Shown: piece after piece, positions 34,472 through 41,213 of the stretch
Layout: every line of letters starts with the position of its first letter
Numbering within the stretch: position 1 is the stretch's first letter
From: Buchananella hordeovulneris
GTDB taxonomy: Bacteria > Actinomycetota > Actinomycetes > Actinomycetales > Actinomycetaceae
DNA: 41,213 nucleotides
Assembly (NCBI GenBank): GCA_030529545.1
Contig: JAUMWR010000018.1
Span: forward strand, 1 to 41,213
Reading direction: 5' to 3'
Translations under genes and position numbers: made by a program
Notes under the pieces: generated by a model
Seen by the model: the letters and a program-made list of their open reading frames with translations, nothing else
Databases searched by the model: none
Told to the model about the DNA's origin: nothing

Positions 34472-35203
34472 ATGAACGTTCCCGCAGCGATTGTTGTTGT
34501 GGCCATGAGCGAGGAGGGCGCCCCGTTCCTCGCAGCGGCCGAGTCCAGCACGGAGCTGCCCCTGCGCTGCCGCGCCTTTGAGCTGTCGGTGCCCGGCGGC
34601 CCCGTCTGGCTGGTGCAGTGCGGCATCGGCATGGTGGCGGCGGCCAAGGCGCTGACGCAGGCGCTGGAGCACCTGGCCGTCCGCTTCCCCGGCACACGCA
34701 TCCCGGTGATCAGCGCGGGCACGGCCGGCGGCCTGGGCGAAATGGTGGAGGTGCGCGACGTGTGCGTCTCTCGCGAGCTGGCCTACAGCGAGGCCGATGC
34801 CCGCGTGTTCGGTTACGAGCTGGGCCAGTTACCGGGCCAGCCGGCGCGCTTTCACGCCGACGCGGAACTGGTTGACACGTGCGTGGACTTTGCCGCCGAG
34901 GTGCAGGGGGACCTGAACCCCTCTGCGGGGGTGTTCTTTGGCCTGATGCTGACGGGCAACTCTTTTGTCATGGCGGACACCGCGCAGGCGGTGCGCGATG
35001 CCTTCCCGGGGGCGATCAGCGTGGACATGGAGTCGGTGGCCCTGGCTCAGGTTGCCCGCGACTACGAGCTGCCGTTCGTCTCTGTGCGCGGCGTCTCTGA
35101 CCTGTGCGGCCCGGCGGCCGGCCAGGACTTTCACGTGGGCGCCGACGTGGCGGCCGCCCGCAGCGCGGCCATGGTGTTGGAGCTGATTAGGCGCCGCGCC
35201 TAA
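34472..35203 (+). CDS. mtnN: 5'-methylthioadenosine/S-adenosylhomocysteine nucleosidase
   Basis: The product has 243 residues. It removes adenine from SAH and MTA, feeding LuxS. Family motifs are AMSEEGAPF (catalytic Glu), QCGIGMVAAAKAL, SAGTAGGL, LTGNSFV, VDMESVALAQVA and VRGVSDLCG (catalytic Asp). AAGGAG lies five bases before the ATG. Its last 20 codons lie inside a 138-bp segment that is duplicated on the other side of the rhuM insert. The hairpin TTAGGCG-CCG-CGCCTAA at 35187-35203 spans the stop codon. Confidence 0.97.
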   Translation: MNVPAAIVVVAMSEEGAPFLAAAESSTELPLRCRAFELSVPGGPVWLVQCGIGMVAAAKALTQALEHLAVRFPGTRIPVISAGTAGGLGEMVEVRDVCVSRELAYSEADARVFGYELGQLPGQPARFHADAELVDTCVDFAAEVQGDLNPSAGVFFGLMLTGNSFVMADTAQAVRDAFPGAISVDMESVALAQVARDYELPFVSVRGVSDLCGPAAGQDFHVGADVAAARSAAMVLELIRRRA

Positions 35204-35280
35204 AGCTCTGCGGCGGCGGGTGGCTCGGCGCCCTCGAGCTCGTCATAGTCGGAGCGCTTTCGCGTCCCGCCCATCGGTTT
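35143..35280 (+). repeat. Left 138-bp direct repeat flanking the rhuM insert
   Basis: It is identical, base for base, to 36454-36591 (offset 1311). It carries the 3' end of mtnN (plus) and, on the minus strand, a detached copy of the last codons of the membrane-protein gene at 36511-36876. It therefore spans the junction of two convergent host genes. Confidence 0.95.
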
Positions 35281-36453
35281 TAGCTACCTGGCAATCTAGC
35301 TAGGGTGCCTGTTCGATCGTTCAACCGCTGCAATCGCGGTGCTTTCGAACCGATCAAAGTCGCTAACGTACTGTTCGTCCTGCCTCACACGGAACACTTC
35401 GAACTGATCTACGGCATGTTTATCTGCTAGTTTCTTTGTGATCCGCCCCGCCGCCTGAAGAAGCTCTCTGCTATCTAGCTCGAGCACTTGATCCAGGAAT
35501 TTAATCCACTCCATCATGGTCGTTGGTATTTTCCGCCTTGCCCGGGATTCGGCAAGGTTTAGATATGCTTCAACCAAACGACCCAAGTCGTCCAATTCTT
35601 CCTTCGTGAGATAGTTCTTCCCCACGGTAACGTCACTTCGAATGATCTTTCCATCGGGCGCATTCCTCCACGAGGTTAAGCCCATATTAGGCAGGTCAGA
35701 ATCGGCTCTTTCCATAATGAGCTCTGCGGCGGTGTGTCCATGTACTGCGTAATGAAGCTTATTCTGAACTGTAGCAAAGAATGCCCGGGTGGCCTCCGCG
35801 TCGGCCGAGTAGTCGCACGCGGTGGCGTATATGTCAGTTATCTTCTGATAGAACCTACGTTCAGAAAGACGAATCTCCCTGATCTCTTCGAGCAGCTTCT
35901 CAAAGTAGTCCTCGCCAAAGATCTCACCATTCTCTATTCGAGATCTATCTAGGACATATCCCCTAAGCGTGAAATCGCGAAGGACTCCCGTAGCCCACTG
36001 TCGGAACTGTGTTGCTTTTAGGGAATTAACCCTGTAGCCGACGGAGATGATCGCGTCAAGGTTATAGTGCTTTACCTGGCGTGAGACAACTCGCTTTCCC
36101 TCAGATCGAACTATTAGAAATTCTCTAATAGTTCGATCCTCGGCAAGCTCGCCCGATGCGTATACCTGCTTAAGGTGGTGGTTCACGGTTGCGACGGCTA
36201 CATCGAACAACTCTGACATCGTTTTCTGGGTGGCCCAGATCGTCCCATCGTCAAAGCGCACCTCCACATCAGCTCTGTCTGCCGAGGTAAAAACCAAGAG
36301 TTCTCCGCTAGATCGACTAATCCCTACGCTCTTGCTCACGTCTCCCCCGTCCCTTGAATGAACCCTCAGTGTCCAGTCTGGGGCATGTGACCTACATCTT
36401 CTCAGTAGCTCTCACGAAACATACGTATGCGCGCGACTTCGCCACCGGCCGGT
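35281..36453. mobile_element. 1173-bp inserted cassette carrying rhuM
   Basis: The segment lies between two perfect copies of the mtnN/membrane-gene junction and is much less GC-rich than either side. It contains one complete gene (rhuM) and no transposase or integrase. The right edge has the palindromes CATACGTATG (36420-36429) and ACCGGCCGGT (36444-36453), the latter touching the right repeat. The repeats are far too long for a transposon target duplication. The layout equals single-crossover integration of a 1311-bp circle, or a template-switch duplication. Confidence 0.8.
35296..36339 (-). CDS. rhuM: RhuM family (virulence RhuM) protein
   Basis: The product has 347 residues, near the family norm. 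The N-terminal RhuM domain is clear: VEVRFDDGTIWATQKTMSELF, VNHHLKQVYASGEL, HYNLDAIISVGYRVNS and FRQWATGVLRDF. The C-terminal half is helical and charged and contains KLHYAVHGHTAAELI. RhuM was named from a Salmonella pathogenicity island gene and the family is common on mobile DNA; its biochemical role is not established, though the N-terminus resembles KilA/Bro-type DNA-binding modules. The GTG start follows GGGGGAGAC. The gene is complete and AT-richer than its surroundings, which suggests transfer. Confidence 0.95.
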   Translation of the reverse strand: MSKSVGISRSSGELLVFTSADRADVEVRFDDGTIWATQKTMSELFDVAVATVNHHLKQVYASGELAEDRTIREFLIVRSEGKRVVSRQVKHYNLDAIISVGYRVNSLKATQFRQWATGVLRDFTLRGYVLDRSRIENGEIFGEDYFEKLLEEIREIRLSERRFYQKITDIYATACDYSADAEATRAFFATVQNKLHYAVHGHTAAELIMERADSDLPNMGLTSWRNAPDGKIIRSDVTVGKNYLTKEELDDLGRLVEAYLNLAESRARRKIPTTMMEWIKFLDQVLELDSRELLQAAGRITKKLADKHAVDQFEVFRVRQDEQYVSDFDRFESTAIAAVERSNRHPS

Positions 36454-36591
36454 CGACGTGGCGGCCGCCCGCAGCGCGGCCATGGTGTTGGAGCTGATTA
36501 GGCGCCGCGCCTAAAGCTCTGCGGCGGCGGGTGGCTCGGCGCCCTCGAGCTCGTCATAGTCGGAGCGCTTTCGCGTCCCGCCCATCGGTTT
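36454..36591 (+). repeat. Right 138-bp direct repeat flanking the rhuM insert
   Basis: It is a perfect copy of 35143-35280. It holds the true 3' end of the minus-strand membrane gene and an orphan copy of the last 20 mtnN codons (about 36456-36514, plus strand). Confidence 0.95.
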
Positions 36592-36876
36592 CCAGGCGAT
36601 CACCACTAGCCCGATGATCCCGGCGGGAATGGCTATTCCTGCCCAGTTCCAGGCGGTGAAGGGCGCCACCAGGAGGGCGGAGGCGGCCAGGGAGAAGTTG
36701 TCCTTGCTCCAGGCCCAGATGCCGCCTACCAAAGCCAGGGTGCCGACCGCCGCCATGACCACGAGCATCCACCACGCCTCGCCGCGCGGCTGGCTCAGCA
36801 GGAAGAGCCAGGCGGAGACGTTGGCCGCGCCAAACATTCCAAGGCCGGTGGCGAGCAAGATTCGCACCCAGGTCAT
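36511..36876 (-). CDS. Small integral membrane protein of unknown function
   Basis: The product has 121 residues. The ATG at 36876 is fixed by AAAAGGAG six bases upstream; longer frames run into the transporter gene. Three to four hydrophobic helices are visible (ILLATGLGMFGAANVSAWLF, MLVVMAAVGTLALVGGIW, ASALLVAPFTAWNWAGIA, AGIIGLVVIAW). An acidic cytoplasmic tail ends SDYDELEGAEPPAAAEL. I do not recognise the family. The last 27 codons are in the duplicated segment, and the complete gene is contiguous with the right copy. Confidence 0.85.
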   Translation of the reverse strand: MTWVRILLATGLGMFGAANVSAWLFLLSQPRGEAWWMLVVMAAVGTLALVGGIWAWSKDNFSLAASALLVAPFTAWNWAGIAIPAGIIGLVVIAWKPMGGTRKRSDYDELEGAEPPAAAEL

Positions 36877-36924
36877 GTCTTCTCCTTTTTCCGCCGACGT
36901 TCCCGCCGCCCACCCAGATCTCAC

Positions 36925-36949
36925 GGCCGCAGCGTTAGGAGCTGCGGCC
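36925..36949 (-). terminator. Hairpin between the transporter and the small membrane protein
   Basis: An 8-bp stem (GGCCGCAG at 36925-36932 with CTGCGGCC at 36942-36949) encloses a 9-nt loop. It lies 50 bp after the transporter stop on the minus strand. There is no T-run, so it may be a processing site. Confidence 0.4.
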
Positions 36950-36998
36950 AGGCTAGGCCCCCAGGATAGGGGCTGGGTCCCCGGGATGGAGGCTGAGC

Positions 36999-38579
36999 CT
37001 AGAGGACTACCGCTAGTCCCGAGACCACGAGGATTTTCAGGATGATTCCCAGGGCGTAGTGGGTGGCGTAGCCGTCGTCGATACGCTCGTCGGAGCACTG
37101 GAGGTTGGCGGACTCGACTAGGGCGGGCTGGCCAATGAACCCGGCCAGGCCACCGGCGATGCGGGCCGGGGAGAGCCCGAGCAGCTTGGAGGCGTACATG
37201 AAGCCGAGGCAGCCGATCACGCAGAGGGCAACGGATAGCGCGATGATCTTCAGGCCGGTGACGCTGAAGGCTTTTTCCGCGAACGCGGGGCCGCCGGCCA
37301 GACCGACGCAGGCCATGAAGACGATGAGACCAAACTGGCGGATGGTCAGGTTTGCGCCGTAGGGAAGCTGCCAGATCAGCGGCCCAGTGCGCTCAAAGTG
37401 CCCCAGGATCATGCCCACCAGCAGCGGCCCGGCAGCCGCGCCCAGCGCCAGGGAGGCCCCGCCTCCCAGCGGGATGGCAACCATGCCGACCAGGAGGCCC
37501 AGGCCGATCCCGAGGCCGGTGGTGATGGGATCGATCTGGCCCACCTTATGCTCGGAGTCTCCGATGAAATCTGCCACCTCGCTCATGCGGCCCACGGGCA
37601 TGACGGCCAGGACGCGGTCGCCGGGTTCGAGGACGAGGTTATCGCGGGCCAGGAGGTCGACGTCGCCCCGGCGCACGCGGGTGATGACACCGCCAAAGCG
37701 GCCGGGCATGTCGAGCTGCCCAATCGTTCGGCCGATTACTGCCCTGGAGCTGACCACGAAGCGCAGGTGGTCCACCTCGTGGCGCTTGTCGGCCAGGTGT
37801 TCGTCGGTTTCCTGGCCGATCGCCAGGATGGCGCGGCGCACCAGCGGCTCGGGGCCAACCATGACTACCCAGTCGCCGTCCTTGAGTGAGTCGCCGGGGC
37901 GGTAGACGCGGGTCTTGCCGCCGCGAAACAGGTAGGAGATGCGCACCTGGTTGCGGGTCAGGCCTGGAACGTCGTGGGCCTCGCGGTCGCCCTGAATGAT
38001 CACAGAGGTGGCGAAGAGACCGGCGGCGGACATGGAGGGCACGTCCTTGTCGCCGGCCCACTTGCGGGTCAGGGCCAGGGTGATGAAGGGCATGGCCACT
38101 AGCACTGAGACGGGGTAGGCCAGGGCGAAGCCGACGGCGGGACCGGCGGTGGGCACGGCGTTGCTGGCGGCGGACAGGGCGGGGGTGGAGGTCATGACGC
38201 CGGCGTAGGTGCCCAGCGTGACGCCGGTAGACAGCCCCAGGGCGGGCCCGGCGAAGTAGGTGACGACTGCGAGCACCAGCAACCCGAGCACGGTGACGCC
38301 CATGAAGGAGAGGTTCTTACGCAGCGTGCGGAAGAACGTGGCGCCGGCGGCCAGGCCAACGCCGTAGACGAAGACAGCGAGCCCGATGCCTTCAACGGTT
38401 TTGAGCCCCTCGCCTAGCCGCTCGTCCATCGCCCCCACGGCGAGTCCGACGAACAGCGCGCCGGAGGCCCCCAGCCGCATGGTGCCCATCGGGATCGAGC
38501 CCACGATTGAGCCCAGCGCAACCACCAGGAATATGGTCAAAAGCGGAGAAGCTAGCAGCACGTCGACAAGGGATTGCAC
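36999..38579 (-). CDS. AspT/YidE-like putative transporter with two TrkA-C domains, copy 1
   Basis: The product has 526 residues and a GTG start. About ten membrane helices are split into two halves (about 1-190 and 340-526), with two soluble TrkA-C (RCK_C) domains at about 200-335 (SYLFRGGKTRVYRPGDSL, then GVITRVRRGDVDLLARDNLVLEPGDRVLAV). This is the aspartate:alanine exchanger family layout (AspT, YidE, YbjL). The end has FIGQPALVESANLQC followed by SDERIDDGYATHYAL. Substrate is unknown; the RCK_C pair suggests ligand or ion gating. It is a paralogue of the gene at 39108-40688, with the same length and strongly similar sequence. Confidence 0.94.
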   Translation of the reverse strand: MQSLVDVLLASPLLTIFLVVALGSIVGSIPMGTMRLGASGALFVGLAVGAMDERLGEGLKTVEGIGLAVFVYGVGLAAGATFFRTLRKNLSFMGVTVLGLLVLAVVTYFAGPALGLSTGVTLGTYAGVMTSTPALSAASNAVPTAGPAVGFALAYPVSVLVAMPFITLALTRKWAGDKDVPSMSAAGLFATSVIIQGDREAHDVPGLTRNQVRISYLFRGGKTRVYRPGDSLKDGDWVVMVGPEPLVRRAILAIGQETDEHLADKRHEVDHLRFVVSSRAVIGRTIGQLDMPGRFGGVITRVRRGDVDLLARDNLVLEPGDRVLAVMPVGRMSEVADFIGDSEHKVGQIDPITTGLGIGLGLLVGMVAIPLGGGASLALGAAAGPLLVGMILGHFERTGPLIWQLPYGANLTIRQFGLIVFMACVGLAGGPAFAEKAFSVTGLKIIALSVALCVIGCLGFMYASKLLGLSPARIAGGLAGFIGQPALVESANLQCSDERIDDGYATHYALGIILKILVVSGLAVVL

Positions 38580-38787
38580 CGCTCCAGGCTATCGCCTCTA
38601 TACGCCATCCAGCTGCACCGCAATCCTGCTTCTGCCCAAAAGCAGCTCACCCCAAAGGGCCTACCTCACGCCGCGCAGGCCAACTGGCGTAGGGCGCAGG
38701 AGCTTGGCTTGGCCATCGCTCTTGGCGGCTGGAACGTCGCCCTTACCTCCCCTGCGCCGGTTTTGGCCGACGTCCCGCCCGCCTTTG

Positions 38788-39099
38788 CTATTGCTGCGCC
38801 TTCTGAATGGCGGCCTCGAGGCGGTCCAGCTTGCCCTGCATTTCGCCGCTAAAGCCGGGGCGAACGTCGGCCTTGATGACCAGCCCGGCGCGGGGCGAGA
38901 CCTCGAGGACGGCGTCGGTGGCGGCCTTCACGACGGCCATGACCTCGTCCCACTCCCCCTCGATGGTGGTGAACATGGAGGTCGTCTCGTGGGGCAGCCC
39001 GGAGGCGCGCACCACCGCCACGGCGCGGGCAACGGCCTCGCTGACGGAACCGGACTCGTCCACGCCGGTGATCGGGGCGACGGAAAAAGCTAGCAGCAT
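38788..39099 (-). CDS. MTH1187-family thiamine-binding protein
   Basis: The product has 103 residues, normal for the UPF0045/MTH1187 family. The ATG at 39099 has AGGGAG five bases upstream. The start MLLAFSVAPITGVDESGSVS, then TTSMFTTIEGEWDEVMAVVKA, fits the ferredoxin-like fold; several members bind thiamine or its precursors. It starts 8 bp after the second transporter gene and is likely co-transcribed with it, which hints that the transporter's substrate could be linked to thiamine (inference). Confidence 0.88.
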   Translation of the reverse strand: MLLAFSVAPITGVDESGSVSEAVARAVAVVRASGLPHETTSMFTTIEGEWDEVMAVVKAATDAVLEVSPRAGLVIKADVRPGFSGEMQGKLDRLEAAIQKAQQ

Positions 39100-39107
39100 G
39101 ACTCTCC

Positions 39108-40688
39108 CTATAGAACAGCGGCCAGGCCGTAGATCAACAACACCTTGGTGACAATCGACAGAGCGTAGTGGGTGGCGTAGCCGTCGTCGATGCGCTCGTC
39201 GCTGCACTGGTAGTTGGCGGCGGCCACCAGCGCGGGCTGGCCGATGAAGCCCGCCAGGCCGCCGGCGACTCGTTGCGCCGACAGACCCAAGAATCGGGCC
39301 AGGAGCAGGAAGAGTCCGCAGCCAATCGCACACAGCACGCCACCGATCACGATCACCTTCACGCCCAGCGGGCTGAAGGCCTGGCTGGCGAAGTTGGGGC
39401 CGGAGGCCAAGCCGGCGCAGGCGAGGAACAGCAGCAGGCCGAGCTGGCGGATGGTCAGGTTGGAGCCGTAGGGGATCTGCCAGAGCAGCGGCCCAGTGCG
39501 CTCAAAGTGCCCCAGGATCATGCCCACCAGCAGCGGCCCGGCAGCCGCGCCCAGCGCCAGAGTGGCCCCACCGCCCAGCGGGATGGAAACTAGGCCAAGC
39601 AGCAGGCCCAACCCCAGGCCGATACCCACAGTGATCGGGTCGAACTCGCCCACGCCCTTCTCGGAATCGCCGATGAACTTGCGGACCTCCTCCAGGCGGT
39701 CGGCGGGGACGACGGCCAGCACGCGGTCTCCTGGCTCCAGCACCAGGGTGTCGCGGGCCAGCAGGTCCAGGTCGCCGCGCCGCACCCGGATGATGGCACC
39801 ATCGAAGCGCCCGGGCATGTCCAGAAAGCCGATCGTGCGCCCGATGACGGCCTTGGAGCTGACCACGAAGCGCAGGTGGTCTACCTCGTGGCGCTTGTCC
39901 GCCAGGTGCTCCTCGGTCTCCTCACCGATCACCTCGATGGCGCGCGCAACGGAGGAGTGCGCCCCCACGGCCACCAGCCAGTCACCGTCCTTGAGGGCTT
40001 CGCCGTGCCGGTAGACGCGGGTCTTGCCGTCGCGCGACAGGTAGGAGATGCGGATGTCGCCGTTCGTGAGCCCTGGCACGCCGTCCGCCTCGAAGTCGCC
40101 TTGGACGGCGACGGAGGTGGCGTAAAGGCCCTTGCCGGATAGCGAGGGGGTGTCCTTGTGCTCCGGCCATTTGCGGCGCAGGGTCCAGCTGATGAAGAGC
40201 AGGGCCATCACCGTGCCGATCGGGTAGGCGAGCGCATAGCCCACGCCGGGCTCTACCGAGCCGGTGACCGTGGTCGCCGCGGAGAGCGCCGGGGTGGAGG
40301 TCATCAGGCCCGCGTAGGTGCCCAGGGTCATCTCCTTGCTGAGCCCAAAGTAGGGGCCCACGAAGTAGATGATTACCGCTACCACGCTCAGACCCACCAC
40401 GGTCACGCCCATGAAGGCCAGGTATCGCTTGATCTCGCGGAAGAACGTGGTACCTGCGGTCAATCCGACCGCATAGACAAACAGCGCCAGGCCGATGCTC
40501 TGGACCAGCTTTAGCCCCTCGCCCAGGCGCGGGTCCAGCGCGCCAATGGCGAGCCCCACGAAGAGGGCGCCCGCCGCCCCCAGGCGCAGCGGCCCCAGCG
40601 GGATGGACCCCACCAGGGAGCCCAGGGAGACCACCACAAAGATGGTCAGCAAGGGAGACATGAGCAGGATGTCAACGATCGTGTCCAC
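39108..40688 (-). CDS. AspT/YidE-like putative transporter with two TrkA-C domains, copy 2
   Basis: The product has 526 residues and a GTG start (DTIVDILLMSPLLTIFVVV). Layout is identical to copy 1: membrane half, two TrkA-C domains (SYLSRDGKTRVYRHGEAL, then AIIRVRRGDLDLLARDTLVLEPGDRVLAV), membrane half. It ends FIGQPALVAAANYQC followed by SDERIDDGYATHYAL. A 75-bp stretch (39486-39560) is identical to 37377-37451 in copy 1. The MTH1187-type gene follows immediately. Confidence 0.94.
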   Translation of the reverse strand: MDTIVDILLMSPLLTIFVVVSLGSLVGSIPLGPLRLGAAGALFVGLAIGALDPRLGEGLKLVQSIGLALFVYAVGLTAGTTFFREIKRYLAFMGVTVVGLSVVAVIIYFVGPYFGLSKEMTLGTYAGLMTSTPALSAATTVTGSVEPGVGYALAYPIGTVMALLFISWTLRRKWPEHKDTPSLSGKGLYATSVAVQGDFEADGVPGLTNGDIRISYLSRDGKTRVYRHGEALKDGDWLVAVGAHSSVARAIEVIGEETEEHLADKRHEVDHLRFVVSSKAVIGRTIGFLDMPGRFDGAIIRVRRGDLDLLARDTLVLEPGDRVLAVVPADRLEEVRKFIGDSEKGVGEFDPITVGIGLGLGLLLGLVSIPLGGGATLALGAAAGPLLVGMILGHFERTGPLLWQIPYGSNLTIRQLGLLLFLACAGLASGPNFASQAFSPLGVKVIVIGGVLCAIGCGLFLLLARFLGLSAQRVAGGLAGFIGQPALVAAANYQCSDERIDDGYATHYALSIVTKVLLIYGLAAVL

Positions 40689-40722
40689 CCTGCCAGCCTA
40701 CGTTGCTGAGGCAACCATTTCC

Positions 40723-41145
40723 TTAGCTCGCCCGGAGTGTGGCGCGCAGCGTAAACAAGGCGGGGGTTGGGGGTTTGTGGTGGCGGGCCCACAAAACCCC
40801 CACCCCCGCCCCCCGCGCGGCGGGCGGTGCGCCCCGGCAAGCCCCAGGGGCGGCCGCAGGGGGAAGTACCGTAGAGATGGCACTCATAATGGCTCCCATA
40901 ATGTCGAAGACCATACCGATATGAGGTACCGGCAGAAGGGGAGAGGGTGGGAAAACGGTTTCGTGAAAGTCCACTCCGATAGCCAAATCGAAATACTTGG
41001 CTACGGGCATGCCCGGCATCGATGGCAGGATGCTTGCGAGATCCCTTTGGAGATGGTCGAGTTTGTCTTTCGCTTCTCCGAATAGCTCCCCGAAACCTTT
41101 CCTGAATACAGGAGCCGTTAAGATTTTGTCGAATACGTCTGCCAT
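40723..41145 (-). pseudogene. 3'-truncated gene for a PAAR-like/Rhs N-terminal domain protein
   Basis: The open frame has 140 codons from ATG 41145, with no clear ribosome-binding site. Residues 1-45 are helical (FGELFGEAKDKLDHLQRDL). Residues about 48-92 read PVAKYFDLAIGVDFHETVFP, then PVPHIGMVFDIMGA. This matches the AKxxDxxxGxDxH...PxPHxxIGxVFD pattern of PAAR-like domains at the start of Rhs/toxin proteins. After STVLPP (about 93) the frame turns into Ala/Pro/Gly/Arg-rich low complexity in DNA that forms a terminator-like hairpin (40762-40808). The coding part therefore appears cut off by a deletion. A short intact protein cannot be excluded. Confidence 0.55.
40762..40808 (-). terminator. 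Large G/C hairpin upstream of the second transporter
   Basis: Arms 40762-40780 and about 40788-40808 pair over roughly 19 bp with two small bulges and enclose a 7-nt loop. On the minus strand CTTGTTTACG follows. It lies inside the low-complexity end of the PAAR-like frame and just before the transporter, so it probably ended an earlier transcript. Confidence 0.45.
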
Positions 41146-41213
41146 GAGTGCTGTCGGTTCTATGATGATTAGTTCGGAGACTCTTAACTTTTAGGGGAAA
41201 ACATCTCTCTGGA

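Noticed and set aside
35281..36453. Ordinary insertion sequence around rhuM
   Set aside because: No transposase or matching terminal inverted repeats, and the 138-bp direct repeats are far longer than any target-site duplication.

Overview
The window is high-GC DNA with actinobacterial gene content: a WXG100/EccC-type secretion cluster, PknB-like kinase and PP2C genes, class Ib nrdHIE, and luxS next to an SAH nucleosidase. luxS and a kinase/FN3/MoxR/DUF58/transglutaminase cluster together recall Bifidobacterium and Actinomycetaceae. Genus is not determinable by eye; Actinomycetaceae is my best guess.

Positions 1-760 hold only debris: the 3' tail of an ISL3-type transposase with one apparent frameshift, a candidate terminal inverted repeat, and a second short coding remnant. 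From about 25.65 kb down to 0.76 kb, on the minus strand, lies one continuous 14-gene cluster with many ATGA or 1-11 nt overlaps. In order of transcription it encodes a giant membrane-anchored Ig-like/FN3 protein, a MoxR ATPase, DUF58, a transglutaminase-fold membrane protein, RDD-FHA, a PP2C phosphatase, FHA with zinc ribbon, a Ser/Thr kinase, FHA with a C-terminal helical domain, an EccC/EssC secretion ATPase (ubiquitin-like + FHA + TM + three ATPase modules), a WXG100 protein, a longer WXG100-headed candidate effector and two small proteins. The kinase/FN3/AAA/DUF58/transglutaminase/phosphatase part resembles the PFNA cluster described in Bifidobacterium. Here it is continuous with a reduced type VII secretion module that has no EccB, EccD, EccE or mycosin in view. 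Four separate proteins carry FHA folds, which suggests that phosphorylation controls secretion or cell-envelope assembly.

Next comes nrdHIE (minus strand), with two NrdR-box-like sites 32 bp apart upstream and no nrdF in the window. A class II Fic gene (plus) follows, flanked by 38-bp near-identical repeats. Then come an L-serine dehydratase (minus) and a second class II Fic gene (minus). The second Fic gene diverges from a luxS-mtnN pair (plus) across a region packed with inverted repeats.

The junction after mtnN is the clearest structural anomaly. A 138-bp segment covering the 3' ends of both convergent host genes is perfectly duplicated, and between the copies sits an AT-richer 1173-bp insert carrying a RhuM-family gene. 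The right end has a small membrane protein, two tandem paralogous AspT/YidE-like transporters around an MTH1187-type thiamine-binding protein, and a 3'-truncated gene for a PAAR-like N-terminal domain.

All calls rest on reading translations and motifs by eye; no database search was possible.
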